Source: Pegea sp. RAD2-039 (taxonomy: Eukaryota; Chordata; Thaliacea; Salpida; Salpidae). From it: a stretch of DNA of 64,000 bases. Both the position numbers and the translations under genes were made by a program. This document shows positions 1-12,232 of the stretch, one piece after another. The notes beneath the pieces were generated by a model. That model saw nothing but the letters and a program-made list of their open reading frames with translations, ran no database searches and was not told the origin of the DNA. The stretch spans positions 744,001 to 808,000 of the forward strand of contig JAQGEQ010000003.1 of assembly GCA_034620365.1 (NCBI GenBank). The letters are read 5' to 3'. Position 1 is the first letter of the stretch. Each line of letters starts with the position of its first letter.

Positions 1-2
1 TT

Positions 3-128
3 GATTATTTTTTACTTGTGAGACATCTTAGCCATCTTACTAAGCAAAAAACTGTCAACTCTTATGCCTACAAGTCTAAGGTGCTACACAGTTGTAAATT
101 AATTGATGTTGAAGATACTCTTCAATAA
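3..128 (+). CDS. C-terminal end of an unknown protein (partial at window edge)
   Basis: An open frame enters at the window edge (codons from base 3) and runs 41 residues to a TAA at 126-128. The last residues read CKLIDVEDTLQ. The composition (charged residues, mixed codons, less AT than the flanks) looks like a real exon rather than spacer. An AATAAA overlaps the stop (124-129) and more AT-rich, stop-filled sequence follows. No family is recognised. The upstream part lies outside the window, so the reading frame and the exon start cannot be confirmed. Confidence 0.4.
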   Translation, partial: DYFLLVRHLSHLTKQKTVNSYAYKSKVLHSCKLIDVEDTLQ

Positions 129-1645
129 ATATAATTAATACAACAGAAAGTTTGAACAATTTCTGTTTATCATTTTACTTGAATATATCTGGAAATGGAA
201 AGATTACCTGTGATTAATATCTAACTGTAAATTTTAAGTTAAGAAAAATTAAAAACTAAAAAAGTATTTAGTTGTGTTTCGTGGTTCGAAGGGGTTTATA
301 GTAGTCGTCAAGGTCACCTTTGTGTAAACTTTTTTTGTTCAAAAATGTGGTCAGATATTTTAAATAAATGTTCAAGTTACCAAGAAAACATAAAACTAAA
401 CAAACTTGCAGTTTCCTTTTTTCAATTAACACCAGTTCCCCAGAAGAGATGAAGATTTGATGAAAACTGAAAAGCTTGATAATCTAGAAACCCATCTTAT
501 ACAAATGTATATTTTTCAATTTGTATTTTTCCAGACTTATTTGAATAAATTGTTTTTCTTATCAGCTGACGTTATAGAAAGAAATAAAAGGAATGATTTT
601 TATGTTTTAGTGATTCTTTATATTAAAAAATAAAATATCAACATAAGGTTGTCTGATCCACAAATTCCTTAAATAAATCATCAAATAATTTGTTCACCTT
701 TATTTTGAATTTGTTGAATAAATTTTAATATAAACAACTTTTCATTTATTTAAATAAATTGCTTTCAAAAATTTTTAGTTTCTTCGAAAAACTTCTTAAA
801 TTTTTTTTCAATTTTAAATCAATCTTAATGCTTCAGTGTTTTAGTAACTTAAAAAACAAAAATAAATTCAAGATTGCCTACAAATTTCTGTATTAAATTT
901 TAATTTATAAAATGAAAGTTTTGAAATAAAATGAAATCGTATTTGAAAATGAAATATGTTTTTAATAATCTTTGCATCCACCAACTCAATTAAAGTATTT
1001 ACTTTATCATTCAAACTACTAATTATATAAAAAGAAATGAACAATATCAAGTAGCTTGCAAACTTTAAATTATGAGAAATAAATTCTGTACTTTGTTTCA
1101 AATACATTTGAAATTGTTTTTACTTGTCAAAACAGCTGAAAACATTAAATATTTATGTGACTAAAACAAATGCAGTGTGGTATGTGAAATCAATTCAATA
1201 AAATGTAAGAAACTCTGTCACCATAAATTATTACATTACATAAGAAAGAAAAATAACGATTAACTTTTGTTTCTATTTCAAATTCTATCTTTAAAACCTA
1301 AATTCTTCAGTATTTTTTTTTCATTGTAAAAAAATTAATTGTAAATATATATACTACTTTGGTTTTTTCTAAAACTTAAAGCTAGTTTCTATAAATATTT
1401 CTTTTTTATCATCAAATAACCCAAATTATTTTTACAATATTTTAAGTATAACATTTCCACTACACAAAATTTGTCGAAGGTTAGACTTTTCTTTAAGTAA
1501 TGATCTTTAGCGAGTTGATGTTTATGTGCTGAATCTGCTCCTAATGATTAAGCAGATTCTGTTTTAGTTGTTTTTTTTTTCTAACAAATGAAAGTTCAAT
1601 CTGAAATGTTTTTATTTTATAAAGTTGTTTTCCTTTAATTTTTTA
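129..1645. other. Gene-free AT-rich stretch
   Basis: I see no conserved coding sequence, only short AT-driven open frames and poly-A/poly-T runs. The 79-codon minus-strand frame near 868-1107 is Phe/Ile/Lys/Asn-rich with no recognisable motif and is treated as chance. Confidence 0.5.
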
Positions 1646-1649
1646 TTTT

Positions 1650-1832
1650 ATATATATAAATGCGAAGGAGGGTTCCTAAGGAGAGCACATCTCACTAACA
1701 CACATTCTCACGAGTTTTTTATGGTTTTTCTCAGGAGTTTTATATGTCTCCACCTGGGGTCGAACCCGGTACTTCCTAGCTAGATGTACCTTGTAGCTAG
1801 GTGTAGTAACCGCTTCGCCACCAAGCGAAAAT
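1650..1832 (-). mobile_element. tRNA-derived SINE with a LINE-type 3' tail
   Basis: Read on the minus strand, the element begins with a tRNA-like head. An A box TGGCGAAGCGG lies at 1820-1810 and a B box GGTTCGACCCC at 1766-1756, 43 bases apart, which is the layout of an RNA polymerase III internal promoter. A short unrelated body follows. The tail, starting near 1711, contains GTGAGAATGTGTGTTAG and then CCCTCCTTCGCATTTAT before an AT-rich end. The same tail closes the two LINE fragments at 53.8 and 60.1 kb. Family knowledge: SINEs commonly borrow the 3' end of the LINE that copies them. Outer boundaries are approximate and no target-site duplication was established. Confidence 0.8.
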
Positions 1833-4800
1833 AATAATAATTCATTTTTCTATAGAAAACTAACTTCTGAACTTTCATTTACTTATTAGATACATTTTTT
1901 TTATGAAAGATGTCTTTTATTTACCTTGTTTTTGTTTGTTCCTTTCTTTGGTTTAAGAGAATATTTTAAAATAGTAATTCAATTAATGGTTGTTTTTAAA
2001 TAGTATGAAGCAACCTAATGCTCTGTATATGATTGAAAGAGAGCGTTAAAAGTCTTTTAAATGAAAAATATGTTAAATGATTTCTTTATTGTTTTCAGCT
2101 TTGCTGCAAACAGCCATAATTGCAAACTTTCTGTATTTTTTTCATGTGGACAACTATTGTTTCAAAACATTTGGACAAAATCCAACTTTCATTAGCAGTT
2201 CTTAGAACATGGTGCAAAATGATCATTACTAAAAATAAAACTTTTTAATTAAGGTGATATTTAAAAAGAAAAGTTAACTTTCGAATGTTAAACCAGTACA
2301 GCTTAAGGATAAATAAGACTAGATTTTGCTTTTAACTTAAATCTTATGAATTTAAAAATATTTCTTGAAAAATTGTACATGCTAATTTGATTAGCAACAT
2401 AGTTTGTTTCGTCTTATCTATAAAAATGTTGAAAAAGTTGTTCATAAACACAATTCAAATTCATTAAAAGTTAAAACTTAGTCTTCTACAAGTCATCAAA
2501 AATAGATCTTCATCTTTTGTATCTAATTAGGGGGTTTACATCCACTAAAATTAATAAATTAGATCTACAAAAGTACCTGTATTAGATTTCTTCTACTTCT
2601 AATGAAAATAAACGTTTTTTCAGCTTCATTGGCTTGAAAAAGTTTTCAGATAAAAATGTTGAAACATTTTTTATAGTTGCTTGAAAAAAGTTCAAACTTA
2701 AATTCTTGCTTCTAGTTTTTAATTGGCTTATTCAAAAATTTAAGAAATGCTGGTTTTATTGGCTTAAAAAAGTATTAACAATTAATTAGATCAATTTAAC
2801 ACACTTACTTTTAGATTTCTTTTAAATTTTGAATCATAGGAAATCTATTCTTATTAAGATTATCTCTAATTGATAATTCAGATTATTTGGAGGTTTTAGG
2901 TGCTTACGATATTTGTTTAACAGCTATATGGAATTATGGAAGCTTTTTTATTAGGTATGCATACTACTATTAAAAGAAGTACTTTGCAGCGAGCTACAAA
3001 GCATTTTTTTAGAGCTTCGAGCGGATAGATGCAAGTTTTATCTGTGAGCTAAGTTTTTTATCGCTTGATTAGCAGAAGAGTTTTCATTTGTGCTCACCAC
3101 AATACAGAAATCAAAATAGATTATTGAAAAGAAATATTAGAGAACGTTTCTTCAATATTCAATATTCAGCAAATATTCTTTTGGATACAAGTTGCCCAGT
3201 TAAAGATTGCGTCTTAAAACTTAAAAAATGTTATATTTAGAAGATAGCAGAATAGAAGTTTGTATTTTCTTTTAAATAATTCTGTCTATAAATTAAAACA
3301 CTTTTCAAATTAATCTTTGTAATGACCCTACTGATAAGAGCTTATTCTTCAGGCAACCTTATAACTTTTTTGATTAATTAAAATGTAAACTTTTGTTGTC
3401 ATAGCAAGCTTCAAAGATAAAGTAGTTTATTTTAATAGATATTTATCCAAAAATCATTTGAATTAAAATTTAAGTTTGAACAGTAGCTCAGAGATTAATT
3501 CATAACTTATTCATCAAAGAAAATTATGAATTTTAGTTTTTTTTTCAGAACAAATATTTGCAATGAAAAATTCTAAAGACTAAATATTGTTTTTTGGTTG
3601 TTTGATTTAAGCATATTGAAAAGAAAAACTTTTTATTCCTTTATGAAAAATATTGCTTGCTCTATCAAATACTGCTTAAAAATTAAACTTTCTCAAAACA
3701 AAAACAAATAAATACAAATATTTCAAATCTCAGCTTACTAATAAATAGTTTAAAATCACTATAATCAGTTGACATGAGAATTTATTTTGTTGTAAAACAT
3801 CACCAATTTAAAAACAGCGAAAATGTTTCAGAATATTAACAAAATTAAAGTGTTTAAAATAAATAAAAAATCCGATTTGCTTCATGTTACAGATGGTTGA
3901 TCATGCAGTATTATCTTTCATCTGCAAATAAAGATTTTGATATCTTTACAAACCCGTTTATCTATATAGTTTTTATAACTATTTTTGGGTTTATTAGTGT
4001 CTTATTTAACTCATTAAAAAGATTATTTAATTGTTAATCTAATTCTTGAGTATAAAGCATAATAGTTAAACTAAATGAAATATATATTTCATTTGCTTTT
4101 TGTATTTAAATTCTTAGGTTTATTTTTGTTAAAAGCTTATGAAATAACTTTTTTATGAGAAGCTTATCTTTGATGATAATAGACTACTTGCTGATGTTTC
4201 AAAGTTTTTATGGATCAACTTTTTTAGATCATGTCTAAAAGTTGTTATTGTGTCACAAACTTTTTTCAGTATTAAAAACTATCAGATAACTTTGTGGAAA
4301 TTTTAGAAACAAGCTGGTTTTTTATGATTGTTTTTGAAGCAAAAGCTTTAAACATATATAATTTTTAAGTAAATACAACATTAGCATTTGAAGAAAGCAT
4401 ACAAATCTTATAAGCAGCAAATTTGTAGAAAAAGAGTATTTACTTAATTTTTTAGAGTGAAAAATTACTGGAAATATACTCATAATTATACTTAAATTTG
4501 ATATACTCTATTTATCGCTTCACCATAAAATCTACTATTTTTTTAAATTTAATTATTTTTTAATTTAGTTTCAGTTGTTGATCGATATATATTTCTTCAT
4601 TGATAGCTTCAAAAAATATCTTCAAATTTCTGAAGTATTTATTTGAAGTAATCAAAATTTTCAGTTATTAATAAACTTACTATTTGTCTTAAAGTTTCAT
4701 TTTAGATAAAATGATTCAATTAACTAAAAATATTATTCAAAGCAAATTAATTGTAAAAATTATTTTAATTATGAAGTTATTTGTAAATACCAAAGTGTTA

Positions 4801-5824
4801 ATTTATCTTTTCTAATGAGAAAAAATCACAAATTAGTAAATTTTAAGTAATAATTATTACAACAATTTGTTTTAAAGTCATTAAACATTTAAACAGTTGA
4901 CTTGGTTGCTTCAAGGTAGTAGTTACTAATTAAAAGGACAATTATTTGTTAATCTGCGAGGAAAAGAATAAGATTTTTATCTAGAGCTGCTTTTTTTTGG
5001 TCTGGGAGTCTACCAAACTAAAGTACTTTATGATAAGGAACAAAAAATGGTATTTAAAACAAGGAAAGAGAAGTTAAAAAGATATTAAAAGTTGTTATCT
5101 AATTATCTAGAAAAGTTTCCGATTTAAGTCTTATAATTAAATAACAATTAAGCCAAGACAAACTAACAATAAAACATACCTTTTATTAACTAAAAATCTG
5201 TTTGTATAAAACGAGTCAAGCAAAAAGTAAATTGTGTCCGTAAAGATAATTTGTTACAGTTACAAAATGCCGTGGAATGGACCGATTTTGTTTTCAAAAA
5301 GAATGATTGATTCTTACTAGATCAAAAGTTTATTTTGAGCAGATAAAAATGTTATCTTTACAAAGTTTTTTGCTGGAGGTATATAGACTAAATTGTTAGC
5401 TAAAGACACTGTTTAGAAAATAAAAATGTATCTTACAAAGTTAATCAATAAGACAGTTTTCTCAGCATTCACAAAATTATCCTTGTTGATAAAAGTATCA
5501 AAAAAACAGTTTTTAAAGTAAAAAAGATTGACTTAAAAAATATAGAATCAGCAAATCGTAAAACAAAAAGCTCCCAATGAAAACACAAAATCACTGCACA
5601 AAAAACAACAAGGCACTAAAATCTATAAAGACCTTTCCAGCGTTAGACCACTACAAATCTTGACAAATAATTTTCTAGATATGATTTAACATTTTTTTAA
5701 CTATTGAAAGTTCAGACTCAATGTGTATGAAAGTTTGTTTACAGAAAGGTGGTCGAAACCAAAAAAAAAATAAAGAAATCTTTTTCCAAATTATAAAACC
5801 ATCGTAGATAAGACACCAGTAACA
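1833..5824. other. Gene-free AT-rich stretch
   Basis: About 4 kb without a recognisable exon on either strand. The right part includes the 3' untranslated region of the ANKRD10-like gene, which is on the minus strand and ends at 5825. A 17-codon frame at ~5268 preceded by an AG is too short to call. Confidence 0.5.
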
Positions 5825-8800
5825 TTACCACCCTGTCAGCTTTACTCCATGCCATTTGCTTTCTAGTGAATTACTTTTAGATGGTTTTTTATCAAATAGA
5901 TAGTCAGGGAATGACTCGGCAGAATCAGAATAACCATTCCTATGACACCAACCAAGTAAATCATCATCTGGTATTTTCATATCCATTCCAGGACTAGGTG
6001 GGCGTTTAATATACTCATTCATAAGATTGTTCTCGTTTAGTAGAACTGTGTCATCATGAGATCCTTTGAAATGTGGGTTGGCTGGTAATGGAAGAGAAAA
6101 TAAGCCTTCATTTGCTTAATTGTGTTCAGATATTTACAGATGTAAAGAAAATTAGAAAAATGACAAAATTACAGGAAGTATTAGAAGTTTGAGTATTTTT
6201 GGTCAAATAATTTAGTTTTGAAACTAATTTTAGAAGGTTGATGATGAGAAAAAATATTTGTGACTTCATCCATAGGATAAGATGAAACAGGAGGTTTGGG
6301 TAGAATGTTACTTGATGTCTTGATTTCTGTTTAGATAGATGATGATGATGAGATTAATGAAATGTGAAAGAAACATATTGGTGATTAGGTGCTAAAAGTA
6401 TATTTGTAACAAAATGATGGTTAGTAAAAAACTATTTTTACTAGAATTGAAAATTTCAGGTTACCTCTATCAGAGGTTCAGTAATAACCATTAGAATTTT
6501 GAGCTTTAATATAAACTTGATGGTTTGAAAGCACTGATGGCGTTTGTGATCTTTTAAACGACTTTAAAACTGTAATAAGGAAATGGCCTTTAATTGATAG
6601 GAAGGTAACAATGAGCTCATTAATTTCTAAAGTTAGAGAAAATTAAGTTTGGTCAATGATTACTTTTGTTCTGAAAAATTGTTTAAGAATAAAAAATAGA
6701 AAAGAAAAGTGAAAATGAAAAAATAGTTTTCTGAAAAGTTATATAGAAGCTGAAATTCTGTTTTTTTTTTCTCTGCAGATTTCTAAAATATTAAATGTCT
6801 TTGAGAAGAACGAGATATAATGGAGGAGCTTATAAATGAAACCTTGATTTTTAAAATGATATTGTTGATTTCAAATTAATAATTTCTCAAATTGCTGATT
6901 TTTATTTACAAATTATTTTGATGTGCAAAAAATTAAACATGCAGAAAGGCTTGTTAGAGATGATAAAAAGTTCTTTGCTTTGAATATCATTTGGATTTTT
7001 GTTGTAATTTTGTCAATATTTTATTACTTGATGACAGTTTTGATGAAATATAAAAACACGAACCTTCACATGACGTCTTAGCTCGCTTTGTCGACACACT
7101 TGAATCATTTTCATGAAATCTTTTGCGGTAGCTAAAACCAACCCCATTTAATTGATGATTGTCTGAAGAATAGAAGATTTAATTAACACTAATTAAAGTT
7201 TTAGTAAAAAGAATAATTTAGAAAAAAATAAGTTTTTTCACACTTAGAAAGTATTTAAAATCACCTCAAGACTACATCTTATACATTTGGAGTAAGACTT
7301 GAAAACAAATACTTAATGAATAAATAATGGGAGCAAAGAGAAAATTAAATCATTATCTTCAAACATAACATCTTGAAACAGTTTAAAAAATAAAACTGAA
7401 TTCAGAGAACAGTAATTTTTCTGTTAACAAATTACCATCTACGTGTGAAAGAGCATCTGATACTTGTTGGTTGTAATTCTGGAGAAGTATGTAGCACTGC
7501 GAGTGTCGATGAGTTGTTGCCAGATCAATTGCAAGATTGTGACTACTATTTCTAATGCTAAAAAATAGAAAAATTATTTTAAAAAGTTGTATAAAAGTCA
7601 AATATGAAAAAAAAAGTATTACAACTTTGTTTTAAAATAATCTATCAATTATTGAATGTCTATTTTTGAGCAGACTGTAAATTTTAAAAAAATATTTCAA
7701 AGTCGGTGTGACAAACAAAAAAAGAAATATGAAAACTTCTTTAACTTTGAAGGTAATTTTTAGAATGATAATTGTTGGGAAACTTAATAAGTTTTTCATA
7801 AAAAGTTCCTGATGAAAACTAGGAATAAAATTTATTTGAAAATACAAACTTAAAAAGTATGTTTGGTTTGAAAACAAATTTCTAAAAGATCTACGTCAAA
7901 GTTCAGGAAAGAAAAAGTTCAATTTAAAAACAGAGAAATTTGTCTAGCTTCATTTAAACATAAATAAACTTTTTTTTAGTATCTTTTTGACAATATTAAA
8001 AGAAACAAAAGAACTTTTGTATAAATGATGAAATTATTTTAAAGATAAATTTAATGTATAAATAGATTCAAACCAACCACGTATCAACTCCACATCTCAA
8101 TAAGACTGAAACTACTTGGTTATTACCCGATCTAACAGCTTTATGAAGGGGTGTCTCTAACAAATGATCCTGAAATTAAAGAAAACATCAAAATTTTAAA
8201 AATTACAAAGTAGAATCACTGAACCATAGCATTTAGATTGGCATTAGCTTCATTGAGGACTTTGATTGTATCTGGATGGCTTCCAAAAGCAGCAAGATGT
8301 GCTGGTGTCTGCTTGTGTTCACTAGTTTTTAAATTTTTATCAACTCCCATTTTTATCAAACCAATAAGTACTTGATTCTGCAAGTTTTTTGTTAAAAACA
8401 TTTTATTGATAATATTAAATAAATATATGATAAAATATATTATATATAGTTAGATTAAATGATAGAAACATACAAATCAAATTTTCTATTTTATTCAATG
8501 CATGGCTGCAGATTATATATAATATATAAAAATTATATAAAAGAGTAAAAGAAAACTTGACTGCAGAAAAATAATAAAAAGGTCTATAGTTTAAATATGA
8601 GTAGTGTAGAAAAAAATAAGAACATTATAAAAGTAAATAAAAGTTGTTAATTGAAACTGCAAAATAAATAGAGAGAATGAAGACTGGTATTATTATATAT
8701 CTAATTTCATATAATATTTGTAACAATTTAGTTAGCTTACAGAATAACTCATCAAAATTAATAAATAAAAATTAAAAGTATAAAACAAATAATAAAACCA

Positions 8801-9114
8801 TAGTTTAAGAGGTCTATAAAATAAACAAATCTATAAAAATTTAAAGTATAAATCTGACTATAATTTTTCTATCATTATATTAAACATTCAATCAAAACTT
8901 ATTTTTATAATAAAAAGTTTACCTGTCCATAGTAGGCAGCCCAATGAATTGGTGCCCAACCATAAAAAATATCTTCTTGCATGAGAACAGAGTTACTTGG
9001 ATATTCTGTCATTAATTTATTAACACTTTTGTCAAGAAAATTCAAATCACCGTCTCTGCATGCTTTATGAAAAGGATATTCATCTTGTAAGATTTTTTCT
9101 TGAGAACAATCCAT
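5825..9114 (-). CDS. ANKRD10: Ankyrin-repeat protein, ANKRD10-like
   Basis: Eight exons: 9114-8923, 8377-8225, 8169-8081, 7551-7436, 7162-7064, 6569-6489, 6326-6225 and 6081-5825. All junctions are GT-AG and join in one frame of 362 codons plus stop. Exons 1-4 encode ankyrin repeats in ANKRD10 order, with diagnostic stretches FHKACRDGDL, FYGWAPIHWAA, QTPAHLAAFGSHP and ETPLHKAVRSG, then an AIDLATTHRH...LLQNYN segment that mirrors the AADIAQTQGF...LLNLQ region of vertebrate ANKRD10. Exons 5-8 encode a low-complexity Ser/Asn/Lys-rich C-terminal half with a basic RKRFHEN...STKRAK patch that could be nuclear targeting. The molecular role of ANKRD10 is poorly defined; a nuclear or scaffold role is inference. 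The weakest call is the exon 7 donor (ATTA|GTTTCA), supported mainly by phase. Start: first ATG of exon 1, directly before the first repeat. Confidence 0.8.
8487..8520 (-). repeat. Second fragment of repeat family B
   Basis: Within the first intron of the ANKRD10-like gene. It matches the 10.5 kb copy over about 25 bases around GCAGCCATGCATTGAA, followed by an A/T-rich tail on the minus strand. Too short to classify. Confidence 0.35.
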
Positions 9115-9906
9115 TTTTAAATTTTAATAACAATTATTAAATTTTAAAAAGTCTAGCATTTTAATCATAACAAATAGTAAAAAAATTAGTAAAATTTAAT
9201 GAAACCATTTAAAAATATATTCAACTTATGATTGTTCTATATGTAGTACTATTTTTTGAATAAAATTATTTATAAAACTTAATTCAAGCTAAGAGTAACT
9301 AAATTTACTTAATTCAGTTATTAATAGCTAATTTTTAAGAAGTTAATCATTTATAGTAGCTAACTTTAAAGTTTCAAAGCTTGATTTGATAAAGTAACAA
9401 TTATATTGAAAACTCAAGCAATCTCTTAGAAAATTCACAAAACTCTTATAGTCAGCACAAAGTATAAATTTATCTAAAGACTCAATTGTATAAAAGTTTT
9501 AATTTCAAAAATATTAGTTTCTTAAATTATGATAAAAATTTTTTATTTGAATCACTAATTATCAATGTAAGCGAAAAACTTTTACATTCTTCATTAAAAA
9601 AAAACTTCTCAAAAAATCAGTACTAAAAAAATAATAGACAAATATAAAAAATTAACATTTATAAAAAATAAATTTGTCACAAATAATACATTAAAAAAAA
9701 TATATAAGAAATCTTTCAAGAAACTTTTACTTAAAATTTCTAGAATAATCATACAGATTGATTGAAGCAAGTGAAAAGTGAGATGAAAATGGAAGGCTAT
9801 AAGTATGACAGCAAATATATCACATCTACCTTTATTTGTACCAAAAACATATTTCTTTTATTCTCTTTAAGAGATACCGGCAGAATGGAAAATTTTGAGA
9901 ACTAAA

Positions 9907-9951
9907 ACTTACTCAAGCGTGACGTTAAATGAGTAGTTTCTCAGCGGGAAA
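9907..9951 (-). promoter_or_regulatory. Possible 5' noncoding exon and promoter of the ANKRD10-like gene
   Basis: About 0.8 kb upstream of the start codon. On the minus strand an E2F-type word TTTCCCGC (9951-9944) and a CRE-like ACGTCA (925-920 of the 9 kb block) are followed by a consensus splice donor GTAAGT at 9912-9907. This arrangement would fit a short first exon spliced to an acceptor just upstream of the ATG (weak TAG at 9153). It rests on motif matches alone. Confidence 0.2.
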
Positions 9952-10434
9952 AAGTAATAAAAACATTAACTAAAAAGGCTTAATATCAACTTTATTTGTA
10001 AACTTATATATTAATAAATAAAGTGATTTAAATTATTATATACATATTCCTATAATAAAAAAAGGATAACAAGACAAAATTAAATAATTTTACTATTGAT
10101 AATTTGATAGTTATGATTGGATATAATAGCTTTATATATTGCAAAAGTTTTGCCGGTCTTAACTAGTCTCACTAAAAGTCAAATTTAGAAAAGTTTCTTG
10201 TGCGCGAAATCTTACAAAAATAGAAGACATTGCAAATTGTTGCTGATACTATTTAAAAGTTGTATCTTTAGAGAAATTAATATCAAACGTACTAACGCTG
10301 TATATAATGGAATATCACTTTGTATGTAATCTGACAACTGAAAGCATATATGATCACAACATTATGGACTTTGAGCAAAAATATTTTGGGAATAAATTTT
10401 TCAGACTATTATGTACTTTTTAAGAAATTGAATT

Positions 10435-10560
10435 CAGACACTTGACAAATATCAAAAATAACGTGTCTGAACAATGCACGCATTCAGGTTAAAGTTGCTT
10501 TTATTTATTTATTCTTTTCAACGCATGGCTGCGGATTACAGATTATACAGCTCTTATACC
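10435..10560 (-). repeat. Degenerate dispersed repeat with AATAA tail, family B
   Basis: On the minus strand this segment carries ATAATCTGTAATCCGCAGCC, then ATGCGTTGAA, then AATAAATAAATAAA. The core recurs in the same orientation at 8487-8520. A dispersed core followed by an (AATAA)n tail suggests the 3' end of another LINE or SINE family. The plus-strand 77-codon frame here (10474-10707) is probably incidental. Confidence 0.4.
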
Positions 10561-12232
10561 AAACACAAGGCTATATCTATTTATTTATATATTAATATGA
10601 CTGTGGAAGATAATGAAAAGATCTTAAGATCGCAGTTTGATACAAATGATTGTAGAAAAAATAGGAATATTTCGCAGGAATCAAAAGCAAACGAACAAAA
10701 TAGGTGATGATAATCAGGAGACTTGCAACATTATAATTCATTTGTTAACAAAATTAATTAAATCATATCTTTTGAACAAAATTTTAAACGAAAAGACTTT
10801 GATGAAGTGATGAAGTCAGGAAGAGGACTGTGGTTACCCTGTTAAAAGAGCTATTAGTCCACTAGATGTTATTAAAGCTGTTGAGTAGATTAGTTTTGAA
10901 TGACAAACCTTTGATGACGTATGCAAGATTGCACTCTTTAACAAAATTGATAAAGTTAAGATGACAGCAATCATAATATTTTTAAATAGTGGTTCGAGGT
11001 AGAAAGCTTTTAAAATACCTTTTTAAGAAGTAACTTAGTTCTATGTCCGTGTTTAAACTCGGTTATAGGACTCAGTTTTCAACCTTTTCATCATTGAAGT
11101 TATGAATACCTAATGAATTACTAATATCAGTAATTCTGCTACGACTTCATTATAGATCAGTTGATCAAATTATCTTATAGAGATTACCGTTTTACTTTTA
11201 TATTTTTTGAAGGATGATTAGATTAATAAGCTTTCAATGCAATTATCTGAGATGAATTTTATGTAATGCTACAAAATAACTTAACTTGGAGGTAATTGTA
11301 ATTAACTGCTACTTTTATACCTTTTTTATTCATATTTTAAATGATAGTATCAGTTGATAAATAAGTTAGTTTCAAAGGTTTTAGTCTTCAAACAACAAAT
11401 TAGATATTAAATAAATATCAGTTGTTAAGTTTTTTCGCATTATTTTTTATTTTTGAAATATATAACTTCAGATTTTTATTTATTTTTCACTTTATTCTGA
11501 AAATGAATAATTATTACTACTTTTAATTTAAAATTTTTAGAATTTGAAACTTTTCTTGATTTTTAACTGTAAATTTTTATGCATGTTTTCTAAACAAACA
11601 AATTGCTATAATATAACAAATACAAAAGTATTTTTAATACATTTTTAATCATTGTGATACATGCTTATATTTTTTAACCAAAATGAAAATAATTTTACCA
11701 AATATTTCTGAAATAGCAGTATATTAAAAATCAAATAATTTTAAAACATAAATAAACGTACAAAGATTCTATTCAAGCTCTTAATCAAAAATCAGTTCAC
11801 ATGCTTTGAAAGTTATAACTACAAAATATAACTAATTATAAAAAATAATATCAAGTTTTTTTATTCTTATGAAAAAAAAATCGATCATAAAAATCAACAA
11901 AAAGAAATTGTTTCTATATTTGGTTGTATAGATTGCAAAAACATTTTTGGTTCTAGTAATCGCTATGATTTAATTGCTTTAATAGTCAACTTTAATAGAA
12001 AATTAAACAAACTTGAGTATATTTAAATACCCTAAGGAAACAAAACTCATAATCTTAAGAAATGTTGATTCAAACCGTTGTTAACTGATAGATAATAGAA
12101 AATTAGTAAATAAATAATTTAAAACTAAATTGCCTGATATATTTTAAGCCATTATAGCTAAAAGGTAAAATTGGTATAAACACAAGATTAGATTTTAGAT
12201 AGCTTAGCACATTTAGAACAAATATCAAACAA

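Larger units (their letters stand above)
9115..12232. other. Intergenic stretch between the ANKRD10-like and claudin-like genes
   Basis: Apart from the possible first exon and repeat listed separately, I see no exon or RNA gene. The sequence is stop-rich in all frames. Both flanking genes are on the minus strand, so this holds the upstream region of the first and the 3' region of the second. Confidence 0.45.

Noticed and set aside
1756-1820. A functional tRNA gene
   Set aside because: A and B boxes are good, but there is no convincing acceptor stem or anticodon arm, and the unit continues into a LINE-type tail, so it is a SINE head.
10474-10707. 77-codon plus-strand frame
   Set aside because: It starts inside a degenerate dispersed repeat with an (AATAA)n tail, and no family resemblance or splice context was found.
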